64,000 nucleotides of DNA. It comes from Glaciecola sp028401415. GTDB lineage: Bacteria > Pseudomonadota > Gammaproteobacteria > Enterobacterales > Alteromonadaceae. Below are positions 1 through 8,141 of the stretch, in pieces. The position numbers and the translations under genes are program-made. The stretch covers positions 3,348,001 through 3,412,000 of the forward strand of contig NZ_CP171821.2 of the NCBI RefSeq assembly GCF_028401415.2. The letters run 5' to 3'. The stretch's first letter is position 1. Each line of letters opens with the position of its first letter. The notes beneath the pieces were generated by a model. The model saw nothing but the letters and a program-made list of their open reading frames with translations, searched no databases and had not been told where the DNA came from.

Positions 1-308
1 TGGCCGAAAGGGTGGGTGTAGCTACTGTGTCTATCCTTCCAATGCGTAAACTGAATGCCTAACTTAAAGGTCGCGCCGGTGGCTTTGATAAACTCGGCTT
101 CATCAATATCTAAACTGCGAAGGGTGTCCAAAAATGGGGGAATGGTTGCTTCGCCGACACCAATAGTGCCAATTTGTTCTGATTCAACGAGCGTAACTTG
201 GCAAGCACTACGCCCAGTCGCATCCTCGATAGATTTATGAAAATGCGCAAGCGCAAGCGCCGCAAGCCAGCCTGCTGTTCCTCCGCCTACAATACAAATT
301 TGCTGCAT
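1..308 (-). CDS. Tryptophan halogenase-family flavoprotein, N-terminal part (runs off the window)
   Basis: The complement of the first 308 bases reads without a stop from an ATG at 308 and leaves the window at base 1, giving about 102 residues. The protein opens with the FAD-binding motif GGGTAGW (residues 8-14) and carries GVGEATIP (residues 50-57). Together these are the hallmarks of the flavin-dependent tryptophan halogenase family. Known members use FADH2, oxygen and halide to halogenate tryptophan or related aromatics. Marine Alteromonadales carry many paralogues of unproven substrate, often next to TonB receptors. The catalytic Lys and the WxWxIP motif would lie beyond the window edge, so activity cannot be judged. 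The family call is firm; the substrate is unknown. Confidence 0.88.
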   Translation of the reverse strand, partial: MQQICIVGGGTAGWLAALALAHFHKSIEDATGRSACQVTLVESEQIGTIGVGEATIPPFLDTLRSLDIDEAEFIKATGATFKLGIQFTHWKDRHSSYTHPFG

Positions 309-489
309 CAAATAATATCTTACTTACGCTCACTCACTTTATTATGCGGGGCTTTAATGGGAAACACAATTGACTTAAATCTAGATTGTACGCACAATCG
401 AAACGCTCAGTGTGACTGACACAAAACTACTTTTCATGACGCAACCAGTCCAAACTTATCGCGAGCGCAATCAATAAGGATATGAAATC

Positions 490-1824
490 GTGAAGTACAT
501 CATTATTATTCTATGGACGCTGAGTGTTGTGCTTGCGTACTTTTTCGGATTGTCGCAGCGATCCGAGACATTGGGCCCGACTGATACAAGCACACTTCAG
601 TCTTCTCAAGTGCCTCACGATATAGCAGGTCATTCAAAACAACCGCCGTTGTACTCCAATAAAACGAACCAGTATGAAAGTGAAGCTCCTGCGGGCTCGA
701 ATAGACAAGACGCTGAACTAAATCATGACGCGTGGGATGCAGAGACTGCCAAACAGACCATTGACGCGCTCAATCTGAATCTTCAGTCTTTTGATTTGAG
801 AAGCCTATCAATAACTTACGATATCGTATCAGCGCTCAATGACACTGAATTCATGTCACTTTTAGAGAGTTATCTACCGCTTGGTGAAGACAATCAGCAA
901 ACACAGGTCTTTGGCTTGTTATTGTTGAGCTATGCAGAAAAGCAGCCACAACGTGCGCTCAATTTAGCGCTTGACCACTCACCAGAAGGCATCACGAAAA
1001 CACTATTTCTCGGACAGGTGTTGGGTAAGTGGGCTGAACAGGACACAAATGCTGCATTGTCCTGGTATACCTCAAATCCTGAGCAGTTTGCAGGACCAAT
1101 GGGCGGTTTAGGCTTTAGTAAAATTGTATCGGTTATCGCCAGAGACGACATAGGGAGGGCTAGCGATTTGGTGATTGATAATATGCTTCAATCTCAAGAT
1201 TTCAATACAGGACTGGGGAGTATCATACAGCATGTAAATTCAGCTTCTGACTTTGACCTTGTGTTTTCTAAACTTAATGAGATGGATGAGCGGGCTCTAC
1301 CCCAATCTTCGGCTGTCAGGACAATGGCGATGTTCAAGCCAGATCTAGCTGTAGATTGGGTAGAAAACAAGTCTGAGGAATATGATGTAGACCAAGGGGC
1401 TTTGAGAGACGACATCTTTGGTACTTGGCAATCGCGAGACTTTGTTGAAGCAGCGAATTGGAGGCTGCAAAGTGCACCGCTTGAAGAGCGCCAAGCAGTC
1501 TTAGAAAAGATTTCGAAAGAGTATAGTCATGGGGAGAACTCGCAAAAACGATTTGTTTGGCTTGAGCAGCAGACTGACCTTGATATTACTTCAGCGAGAA
1601 TAAACATGATTGGCGGGATGGCATTTTCAGCACCGGATGTTGCGAGCGAACACTTGAAAAAAGTGCAAGACCCAGAAGAGAAGCTGGACTTGTCATATCG
1701 GATTTATTCGGGATATGAGCGCATAAGCCCTCGTCGTGCTGAGGATTTTTTAACATCGTCCGACATAAAAACAAAATTAGAAGCTCGCATCAAAAGCGCC
1801 AAGGAATTTGAAGCTCAGCGTTAA
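490..1824 (+). CDS. Membrane-anchored helical-repeat protein of unknown function
   Basis: A 444-residue protein with a GTG start at 490, preceded by AAGGA about ten bases upstream. The ATG at 482 is out of frame and closes at once, so it is not the start. Residues 1-22 form a single membrane anchor or uncleaved signal. Residues 25-75 are a polar Ser/Thr/Gln-rich linker. The rest is helical with degenerate repeats of the type W-A-x-x-D-x-x-A-A-L-x-W (clearest at residues 181-192), like the HEAT/TPR-like repeats of some exported proteins. It is probably an inner-membrane-tethered periplasmic scaffold. I do not recognise a named family and see no catalytic motif. It stands alone between divergent and parallel neighbours. 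Confidence 0.75.
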   Translation: MKYIIIILWTLSVVLAYFFGLSQRSETLGPTDTSTLQSSQVPHDIAGHSKQPPLYSNKTNQYESEAPAGSNRQDAELNHDAWDAETAKQTIDALNLNLQSFDLRSLSITYDIVSALNDTEFMSLLESYLPLGEDNQQTQVFGLLLLSYAEKQPQRALNLALDHSPEGITKTLFLGQVLGKWAEQDTNAALSWYTSNPEQFAGPMGGLGFSKIVSVIARDDIGRASDLVIDNMLQSQDFNTGLGSIIQHVNSASDFDLVFSKLNEMDERALPQSSAVRTMAMFKPDLAVDWVENKSEEYDVDQGALRDDIFGTWQSRDFVEAANWRLQSAPLEERQAVLEKISKEYSHGENSQKRFVWLEQQTDLDITSARINMIGGMAFSAPDVASEHLKKVQDPEEKLDLSYRIYSGYERISPRRAEDFLTSSDIKTKLEARIKSAKEFEAQR

Positions 1825-1861
1825 GCACTTTTCCATGTCGCGTTGTAGTAGCGAAGTGCTT
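1823..1861 (+). terminator. Possible hairpin after the helical-repeat gene
   Basis: AAGCACTT at 1823-1830 pairs with AAGTGCTT at 1854-1861, starting inside the stop codon of the upstream gene. Only a short TTTG follows, so termination is uncertain. Confidence 0.3.
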
Positions 1862-2058
1862 TGTCATGCTATTGATACTATAAGTAAAGCGAAGTTTGAT
1901 AAGGTCGCATGGTCATTGAATCCGCATCGAGCATAGAATATATTAAGGCTTTAAGCTGATCACTCGTTAAGCACAGAATTGGTCTAGTTTCACTTTTTGA
2001 TAAGGTCTGGGGAAACATATGTACCGGTCTTTATTTTCTATATCTGGACGCCCATAAG

Positions 2059-4149
2059 ATGAGCTCTGTTGCTAACTTACCTGTAAAATCATGTAAACCG
2101 CTCAAAGTACAACTATTTGGTCGTTTCCGCGTTACGGCAGCCAACGGCAATGAGCTTGCTATAAGTGGTAAACGAGTTCGGGCGCTGCTGGCAATGTTGT
2201 GTTTACATCCGGGTAAAGCTATTGAACGAGAGGAAATTAGTCAGTTATTGTGGCAGGGGAAGTTTAGAGCGCAAGCTCGAGCTAGCTTGCGCCAGACCTT
2301 ATTAGAATTAAAGCAGCAGCTTGCTGACGTCCACGACGATCCCTTTTTAGGGGGGCGAGAGCAGGTTGCGATTCGAGCGGAGGTAGTAAGTTCTGACCTG
2401 ATAGATTTACACCAAGCACTGGCGAGGGGGCAGTACGCGCCAGCCGCTTCACAACTGCAAACTGTTGGGGCTCAAGCCATTCTTGAAGGTCTAGATAAGG
2501 GACAAGATTTAGGGCTAGCATTTGCCGAGTATCTGGATAAGCAACGAGCGCAGCTTGAAGCACAGTTGGTGCAGGCAGTTGAACAAATATTCACTGATAC
2601 AAGCGCGCGTGAACTCGATTACGCCCGCAGTTGCTTGCAAGAAGCGCTGAAGCAAAGAGGGCATGATAGCAAAACCCATGGAGCCTTGATTCGAATCGCA
2701 ATACTCCCATTTGCGGTACAGTCTTCAGACGAATCACTGCAACTGTTTGCCAATGGCTTGTTTGAAGAGCTAATCACCACGCTGGCACAGATTCCTCTGT
2801 TGCGGGTAGTAGGTCGCGGCTCAGCCCGTCAGTTCGCCTCTTGCGCATCAGCTATCGATACCGCTGCCAAACTCAAAGCTACCAATCTAGTAGAGGGCAC
2901 GATTCGTCGGCAAGACAATACCATTGTTATTAACGCCGCTTTGCTCGACGGTGTCGACGGCTGTCAAAGCTGGTCTGGTCGCTTTGAGGGGCAAACTGAT
3001 GACCTGTTCTCTCTGCAGCAAACACTGGCTACAGCCTTAACCGAAGAGTTAGGCTTAGTACTAAAGCGCCAGATAAAGCCACCTCCAGCACGTCGTCGCA
3101 GTACCGTTAACAAAGAGGCTTATTCCTTATACCTTCAAGGACGAGCCTTAACCGTTCGAGCGATTGGTGACGGCGTACTGGCTAAGGCCATTGAGCTGCT
3201 TGAGGCTGCTCTAGAGATTGATCCCGACTTCGCCGCTTGCTGGACTGCATTGGCCGAAGCACATGTTTACACCGCAGTTTATACGCCCTGTCTAGATCGG
3301 CTCGGACAATCACAGAAGATGGCCATATGCGCTAAGCGATCAATTGAATTAGACCCAAAACAAGGCCACGCACGCGCTATGCTAGGCATTCATCGCTGGA
3401 CCGAGAACGACCCACTCGGCGCGCTAGATTTAGCGTTTGAGGCCTATCGTTTGGAGCCAAATAACCCAGATGTTTTGCTGCGCCTAGGTTCTTTCTTACT
3501 TTACATCGGTCGTACCCGAGAGGCTTTGCCCTACATTCAGGCCGCCGTTGATCAAGATCCAGTCAACGGCCGCAACTACGCGATGCTGTCGGTGGCTCAG
3601 CTTAATTTGGGTAATATTGACTCAGCCATAGAGGCGGGAAAACGTATGGTCGACTTAGGTCTGCCGTCTATGTGGCTTGGCGTTGCTACGTCTGCATCGG
3701 GTAACCGTAAGCTGGCAATTGATCAATATCGTCAGACCATAAAGCTGATGAACAAGACGATGTTCTCGCCAGCTGGCTCAAAGCCTCTGACCGGTGCCGC
3801 CCTCTATGTTTTTTGGGAAGTTGCTGCGCGCGGGGTCTGTAGTGGCAAAACCGTTCACCGAAAGCTTTACTGCACTTTGCTAGACCACTTACATAAAACA
3901 CTTCACGACCCATGCGACACCAGTATTGTCCAACCGGCAATTTGGATGGGATATTCAGACATGGTCTTCAAGACTTTAGGTACTCAAATTACACCCGCCA
4001 ATATGTTTTGCATGATGTCGCTATGGGCTGATATAGAACCCATTAGACAGATTCGCCTTCACCCAGAATTTTTATCCTTTGCCGATAGCATTGGGTTGGT
4101 CGCAGCTTGGGAACGATATGGCTGGCCGGATTTATTGCCCTCAAAGTAG
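2059..4149 (+). CDS. SARP-like winged-helix regulator with TolB-like and TPR domains
   Basis: A 696-residue cytoplasmic regulator. Residues about 14-90 form an OmpR/SARP-type winged helix (LKVQLFGRF strand, then KRVRALLAMLCLHPG, then RASLRQTLLELKQQL). An acidic/helical linker follows. From about residue 212 a TolB-N/adenylate-cyclase-associated segment starts with RIAILPF and contains FANGLFEELITTL. TPR repeats fill about 350-560. This architecture is common in marine Alteromonadales as a CadC/SARP-like transcription factor of unknown ligand. No transmembrane segment is visible, unlike CadC. The promoter must lie in the 230-bp gap upstream; the ribosome site is weak. A fragment of a related sequence lies at 4871, beyond the VapBC pair. 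Confidence 0.82.
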   Translation: MSSVANLPVKSCKPLKVQLFGRFRVTAANGNELAISGKRVRALLAMLCLHPGKAIEREEISQLLWQGKFRAQARASLRQTLLELKQQLADVHDDPFLGGREQVAIRAEVVSSDLIDLHQALARGQYAPAASQLQTVGAQAILEGLDKGQDLGLAFAEYLDKQRAQLEAQLVQAVEQIFTDTSARELDYARSCLQEALKQRGHDSKTHGALIRIAILPFAVQSSDESLQLFANGLFEELITTLAQIPLLRVVGRGSARQFASCASAIDTAAKLKATNLVEGTIRRQDNTIVINAALLDGVDGCQSWSGRFEGQTDDLFSLQQTLATALTEELGLVLKRQIKPPPARRRSTVNKEAYSLYLQGRALTVRAIGDGVLAKAIELLEAALEIDPDFAACWTALAEAHVYTAVYTPCLDRLGQSQKMAICAKRSIELDPKQGHARAMLGIHRWTENDPLGALDLAFEAYRLEPNNPDVLLRLGSFLLYIGRTREALPYIQAAVDQDPVNGRNYAMLSVAQLNLGNIDSAIEAGKRMVDLGLPSMWLGVATSASGNRKLAIDQYRQTIKLMNKTMFSPAGSKPLTGAALYVFWEVAARGVCSGKTVHRKLYCTLLDHLHKTLHDPCDTSIVQPAIWMGYSDMVFKTLGTQITPANMFCMMSLWADIEPIRQIRLHPEFLSFADSIGLVAAWERYGWPDLLPSK

Positions 4150-4169
4150 CGCCACTACAACACATTCAT

Positions 4170-4565
4170 CTAATCGTACCAATTGTCTAACCTTAGATTG
4201 GGTACTCTAGCGAACTCTTTAGTGTTATTCGTTACCAATATTCCCGTATTTGCTAAAGCAGTTCCAGCGATCAAAACATCATAAGGCCCAATTGGGCTTC
4301 CTTTCTTCTCTAGGTTTGCGCGAACTGAAGCAGATAATTTAGCCGCTTTTTCGTCGAATGGCAGAATATTGACTATCGAGCAAAGTTCTTTCAATTGGCT
4401 CTGTCTTTTTCGAGGAGAAGTAGATTTAGCAATCCCATATTCCAACTCACAGAGCACAACTGATGGGATACCAATATCTTTAGGTGAAATCCCTAGAAAT
4501 TTTTCAGGAACATTTCCCGTGCCTTTGAAAAAGTAAATTAATGTATTGGTATCAACTACATACAT
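4170..4565 (-). CDS. vapC: VapC-family PIN-domain ribonuclease toxin
   Basis: A 131-residue PIN domain. The acidic active-site set is visible: D5 in VVDTNTL, E40/E42 in VLCELEYG, D96 in GPYDVLIA and N113/N114 in TNNTKEF. VapC toxins are Mg-dependent endoribonucleases, usually cutting tRNA or rRNA. The start codon shares its first base with the stop of the upstream antitoxin gene, so the two are translationally coupled. The pair sits just behind the SARP-like regulator (20 bp away, convergent) and separates it from a fragment of a related regulator sequence, which suggests insertion of the module. Confidence 0.9.
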   Translation of the reverse strand: MYVVDTNTLIYFFKGTGNVPEKFLGISPKDIGIPSVVLCELEYGIAKSTSPRKRQSQLKELCSIVNILPFDEKAAKLSASVRANLEKKGSPIGPYDVLIAGTALANTGILVTNNTKEFARVPNLRLDNWYD

Positions 4566-4795
4566 TACAGTGTTTCTCGTTTGGTATCATTAACAAGATT
4601 GTCTCTAATACTTTCAACATCTGGAAAGTCTTCCCAAGCACCAACCATACTAGCAATAGATTCAGGCCATTCATTTGACACCTTTTCCTGAATAACCTTT
4701 GAAATCCACTTACTCTTTGATAATTTTGACGATTTTGCTGCAGCTATCATCTTCTTTTCGACATCTTCTTCTAAATAAATAGTAACTTGACCCAT
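4565..4795 (-). CDS. vapB: VapB-like ribbon-helix-helix antitoxin
   Basis: A 76-residue protein. The N-terminal third (QVTIYLEEDVEKKMIAAA, then SKSKWISKVIQEK) is a ribbon-helix-helix DNA-binding fold. The C-terminal part (ESIASMVGAWEDFPDVESIR) is the acidic, Trp-containing tail that wraps the toxin in related pairs. It should neutralise the adjacent PIN toxin and, with it, repress its own promoter. A consensus-like promoter with a 12-bp tandem repeat lies directly upstream. The family call is made from the fold pattern and the partner. Confidence 0.85.
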   Translation of the reverse strand: MGQVTIYLEEDVEKKMIAAAKSSKLSKSKWISKVIQEKVSNEWPESIASMVGAWEDFPDVESIRDNLVNDTKRETL

Positions 4796-4811
4796 AGCAA
4801 ATACCTGACTT

Positions 4812-4853
4812 TAATTATATGTGTAATTATATGTGCAATATAATCATAGTCAA
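4812..4853 (-). promoter_or_regulatory. Strong promoter and direct-repeat operator of the first VapBC pair
   Basis: On the minus strand, TTGACT (4848-4853) and TATAAT (4826-4831) are separated by 16 bp, an almost perfect sigma-70 promoter ending about 30 bp before the antitoxin ATG. The 12-mer TAATTATATGTG occurs twice in tandem (4812-4823 and 4824-4835) and covers the -10 box and the initial transcribed region. This is where an autorepressing ribbon-helix-helix protein would be expected to bind. Operator function is inferred. Confidence 0.7.
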
Positions 4854-4870
4854 TATTGATTCGCTTTCAG

Positions 4871-5066
4871 TTCTCGCCAGCCGGCTCCAATCCTCTAAGC
4901 GGTGCGGGCCTCTATGCAGTTTGCGATGCACCGAGAATGGATGATGCGCGGATTTGCGCTAGGCCTGAGCGTGGGCATTTTCCGTCTCGCCCTGAACGAC
5001 ATCCTACCAGCATTAGGCTTCGATGACTTTAATCTGCGCTGGGATAGGGCCCCAATAAATAGATGC
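4871..5066 (+). pseudogene. Fragment related to the SARP-like regulator gene
   Basis: Bases 4871-4916 match 3763-3808 inside the regulator gene at about 39 of 46 positions (protein FSPAG-NPL-GA-LY against FSPAG-KPL-GA-LY). The segment has no start, soon changes reading frame and ends before the convergent DUF6090-like gene. The rest (to about 5066) has an open frame from 4902 with no recognised similarity. It is best read as a remnant of a paralogous or partially duplicated regulator, separated from the intact gene by VapBC. Confidence 0.55.
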
Positions 5067-5816
5067 CTAAGTTTTATCTTTAATAGTGGTTAGCCGCTCT
5101 AGGATTTTGTCCACTCGCTCGCCGATCCTTTTACGCCACAATATAAACCCACTATGCACAAACATGAGTTGTTCGGCTGAGTTTTCGAATGCAGTGTCTT
5201 TACTAAGCTTTTCGAAATCATACGTCACCAGACCACTCGCTTCTGCTTTCCCTTCAAATAACGCAGAAGTTATATTAAGTTCGTCATTGTAGCTAAACGC
5301 TGCTGCATAATTCGGTAAAGCATGCATTACCATATCTTTAAAGTATTGCTGTGAAATGACAAAGCGTGTGTTTATAAAGTCTTCATAATCTACAAGTTCA
5401 TCTAGCAAATTTCTGTCTTGTAAAATATTTGCTCTTCCTGATGACATAAGCTCAGTGAAAGTTCCAGACTGGTCGGCACTTGTTTGAAAGCCGATGCCTA
5501 ATAGCAATGCTTCCTCAAAAGCTCTGACATTGTTAGGGGCTAGCTGTTCGGACCGAACCGACCTAACCACGATTTGTAGGTTGGCATGCATCTTCTCATG
5601 GTAGGCAAGACTTAGAGTAGCATCTTGTTTTATGCGTTCAAAATCGACAATCAGTCTTTCAATCAGAATTCTCTCTTCTTCTCGATTTTGACGCTCCCCA
5701 TTCCAGTTTGCTACCTGGATACCGATAAATACACCAACAACGACGATGATGAAATCTAGAAAAACGGCGGTCCAATTTTGGGTTCTTACGTGTTCCATTA
5801 CTCGACGTAGGAGCAT
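5067..5816 (-). CDS. DUF6090-like single-span membrane protein
   Basis: A 249-residue protein. The basic N-terminus (MLLRRVMEHVRTQNW) leads into one hydrophobic segment (about residues 18-38, AVFLDFIIVVVGVFIGIQVANW). A charged coiled-coil follows (NGERQNREEERILIERLIVDF), then a mostly helical periplasmic domain. This is the typical layout of the DUF6090 family, abundant in marine Bacteroidetes and gammaproteobacteria and of unknown function. A paralogue lies at 20037-20762. The gene is 28 bp downstream of the asparaginase-like gene on the same strand and may be cotranscribed with it. Confidence 0.7.
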   Translation of the reverse strand: MLLRRVMEHVRTQNWTAVFLDFIIVVVGVFIGIQVANWNGERQNREEERILIERLIVDFERIKQDATLSLAYHEKMHANLQIVVRSVRSEQLAPNNVRAFEEALLLGIGFQTSADQSGTFTELMSSGRANILQDRNLLDELVDYEDFINTRFVISQQYFKDMVMHALPNYAAAFSYNDELNITSALFEGKAEASGLVTYDFEKLSKDTAFENSAEQLMFVHSGFILWRKRIGERVDKILERLTTIKDKT

Positions 5817-5844
5817 TTTAATTTCCTAATTATATGTATTGTTT

Positions 5845-6885
5845 TTAGCTAATAGGGAATTTGGTGGCTACATTTTTAGTTTGAATTGAGTAACTGAAAC
5901 CTTCATCTTCCCAACCAGCTTGTGCTCCGCCGTGTTCTCCATCGATACGTATCGCTGCCATGCCACCACCAAATTTATATCCGCGATCAGTTATTCGTTT
6001 AATCGCCGCTTTACAAGCGTTTTCAGGTGACACTCCTTGGCGCATTAGTTCAACAGCATGATAGGTTGGCATAAACCGCATCATGACGTCCCCATTACCC
6101 GTTGCAACCGCGCCGCCAACGTCTTGATCTCCATATGCGCCTGCACCGGCGATAGGTGAATCGCCCACGCGGCCTGGTATCTTAAACTCCCGCCCATTGG
6201 TGGAACAACCGACACATAGATTACCTGCTTTATCTAGGGCGATAGAACCCACGGTGTCATGACCATTTAAGGTATCTTCTTTGAATGGCTCTGGGGCGAA
6301 AGCATCACTTTGTTCGCCTTTTGCGGCCCACTCTTCCCATCGCGCTTGCGACACCGCGTTGGTAAGAGATGTCTCTTTAAAGCCCATGCGCACAGCAAAT
6401 CGAGTAGCATCACCCCCAACGATTAATGAATGCTGCGTTTTCTCCATCACTTGGCGTGCAACGGAAATGGCTTTTTTTACCCGCTTTAAACAGCCAACTG
6501 CGCCCACATCATGAGTTGGACCCCATAAAATCATAGCATCGAGAGTTGTTTCGCCAATTTCATTGGGCACGCCACCATAACCAACCCAATATTCATCGGG
6601 TAGCAATTCGACATAATTGATTGCGGCCTCCACCGCATCCAAGGCAGAACCGCCGCTCGATAGTATTGGGAATCCGAGTTCGTTAGCTTTAGGTCCAAAG
6701 TCCCATGTCGTCAAAATAAACGGTTTACGCGGCGTAATTTTGCCTTCAAATGAAGGGCTTACTGGGTTACGTTCCAATCCACTTGACACTGAAGATGCCG
6801 CCAGTGCAGCCCCACCTGTGGCAGTTTTGAGAAGGAAATTACGACGAGAAAGGCTTGATTTAGGTGCAGTACGTTGATTTGTCAT
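5845..6885 (-). CDS. N4-(beta-N-acetylglucosaminyl)-L-asparaginase / isoaspartyl peptidase family, exported
   Basis: A 346-residue Ntn hydrolase. The N-terminus SRRNFLLKTATGG resembles a Tat signal, so the enzyme is probably periplasmic. The autoproteolysis site is visible as NGHDTVGSIA, which makes T211 the expected nucleophile of the beta chain; STNGR and GAGAYGD further on are family motifs. Members cleave the Asn-GlcNAc link of glycopeptides or beta-aspartyl peptides. The glycosylasparaginase-like sequence HDTVG favours the former group. A RidA-like gene lies upstream on the same strand, and the DUF6090-like gene follows. Confidence 0.85.
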   Translation of the reverse strand: MTNQRTAPKSSLSRRNFLLKTATGGAALAASSVSSGLERNPVSPSFEGKITPRKPFILTTWDFGPKANELGFPILSSGGSALDAVEAAINYVELLPDEYWVGYGGVPNEIGETTLDAMILWGPTHDVGAVGCLKRVKKAISVARQVMEKTQHSLIVGGDATRFAVRMGFKETSLTNAVSQARWEEWAAKGEQSDAFAPEPFKEDTLNGHDTVGSIALDKAGNLCVGCSTNGREFKIPGRVGDSPIAGAGAYGDQDVGGAVATGNGDVMMRFMPTYHAVELMRQGVSPENACKAAIKRITDRGYKFGGGMAAIRIDGEHGGAQAGWEDEGFSYSIQTKNVATKFPIS

Positions 6886-6990
6886 AGTGCGCGAATCCCT
6901 TAGCAGTTAATACGTTACAAATACTGACTATAAGTGAAATGTAGAGTGTGGGGTAGAGCAAAGCTATCTGCTACGTTGTTAAATCTTGTG

Positions 6991-7379
6991 CTACAGATGA
7001 GCAATGCATTTGATTTCAATGTGTAGCTCAGGTTGAACGAGGGCAACTACCAGCACAACGGTTTGGCTAACCTCGGGCATACCACCATAGGCAGATTCTC
7101 TTACCCCGTATACAGCTTCTACGTTATCCATCAAGGCATTCATATCTGTGACGAAAAAGGTTTCATCAACAATATTTCCCATATTTGCACCAAATTGCGA
7201 TAAAACATGTTTCATGTTTGAGTAAGCAATAGCTGTTTGTTCAGCAATGCTAGCTGGCACTGTTCCGTCATCATCAATTCCAACTTGTCCTGCCATATAA
7301 AGCACGTTTCCTACTTGGTACCTTGTGCTATAAAATCTTTGAATGGGCCATTTCGATACGTTTTTTTGTGAATTGCCAT
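6991..7379 (-). pseudogene. RidA/YjgF-family gene with a frameshift near its 5' end
   Basis: The main frame (6991-7305, GTG-initiated as read) gives GNVLYMAGQVGID through LHIEIKCIAHL, a RidA/YER057c/UK114 domain lacking its first 25 or so residues. The missing part is present in another frame: an ATG at 7379 encodes MAIHKKTYRNGPFKDFIAQG and stops at TAG (7313-7311). Restoring one base around 7311-7316 would join TK to VGNVLY exactly as in intact family members. RidA proteins deaminate reactive enamine/imine intermediates. This copy is either a pseudogene, a sequencing error, or a product restarted at the internal GTG. A second, shorter remnant of a related gene lies at 24455-24555. Confidence 0.72.
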
Positions 7380-7424
7380 TATTGAATCTTTCTCTGATAG
7401 TGGATCAGTATTAGTGTAAAAATA

Positions 7425-7533
7425 TATGAAAGAGTCAGCGGGCTTACAATAGCGCTAACGTCAAAGTAGCGTCATTTTAATTCAACCCTTTAGAGTAAAA
7501 CTGACGCTACTTTGACGTTAGCGATATTGAATA
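7425..7533. repeat. Dispersed repeat, full copy with a 22-bp perfect inverted repeat
   Basis: The segment 7453-7474 is the exact reverse complement of 7502-7523 (core CGCTAACGTCAAAGTAGCG), with a 27-base spacer. The left flank (7425-7453) recurs at 24551-24579. The right arm with its flank (7493-7533) recurs at 9521-9560 and, in part, at 24593-24613. As RNA it would fold into a long hairpin. It lies between the broken RidA-like gene and an oxidase copy. The rest of 7380-7634 shows no gene. Confidence 0.8.
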
Positions 7534-7634
7534 CTCGCGCAAAGTATCTTAACTTCATCCGCATATGCTGTTTATTTGCTTGTATAACTGCTCGGTTATA
7601 TGTCTATTTACTCACAAGCATAATAAGGAAAGCC

Positions 7635-8132
7635 ATGAATTGGATACCAATAGTCATTACCTTATTTCTTTTGTTAGTTTCTTGCAGTGGCGCTAAAAAT
7701 GTCCACAACGTGGTCATCATTGGTGGCGGGCTCATGGGAAGCTCTGCTGGATGGGAACTCTCCAAAAGCGGCGAAGAAGTACTGTTGATTGAGCAACAAG
7801 ACGAAAAATATACCTTTGGTTCAAGCTTAGGCGAAGCAAGAATTTCTAGAAGTTTAGGCGAGCAAGGTGATATCTTTTCCTTTCTTCAGCAACATTCTGT
7901 CGCTCAAACTGCAGAATTAATTGACTATCTAAACGAAACAGAAAACGCTCAAAATCATTCGATGGATGATATTTACACAACCTCACCTATGACCTACATT
8001 CGCTACACATCTCAGCAAAATGATGTAAACAGATTACTCGCCCAACAAGCTGACCCGTATAAATTTGCACCTGACAGGAGCACTGACTATGCGCTATTTG
8101 GCATACACAGACACGCTAAACCCAAGCGTTGA
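7635..8132 (+). pseudogene. Truncated copy of the DAO-family oxidase lipoprotein
   Basis: The frame from ATG 7635 (ribosome site AAGGAAAGCC, the same as in the intact copy) encodes a lipoprotein signal ending VSCSGAK, the FAD motif GGGLMGSSAG and about 150 residues nearly identical to the gene at 9664. Relative to that gene, 44 bp are missing after GGCAT (about 8106). This shifts the frame and ends the product at 165 residues, after which the homology fades. The C-terminal substrate and FAD domains are gone, so it cannot be an active oxidase. The AbiEii-like pair begins 9 bp further on, in the opposite orientation. Confidence 0.85.
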
Positions 8133-8141
8133 GATTGAAAT

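Noticed and set aside
4902..5093. Plus-strand ORF as a real gene
   Set aside because: It starts inside the regulator-like fragment, has no ribosome site and runs into the antisense of the DUF6090-like gene.
7453..7523. Integron attC site
   Set aside because: The GCTAAC/GTTAGC ends recall attC, but the RYYYAAC core and the characteristic bulged arms are absent, and no integrase or cassette array is visible.
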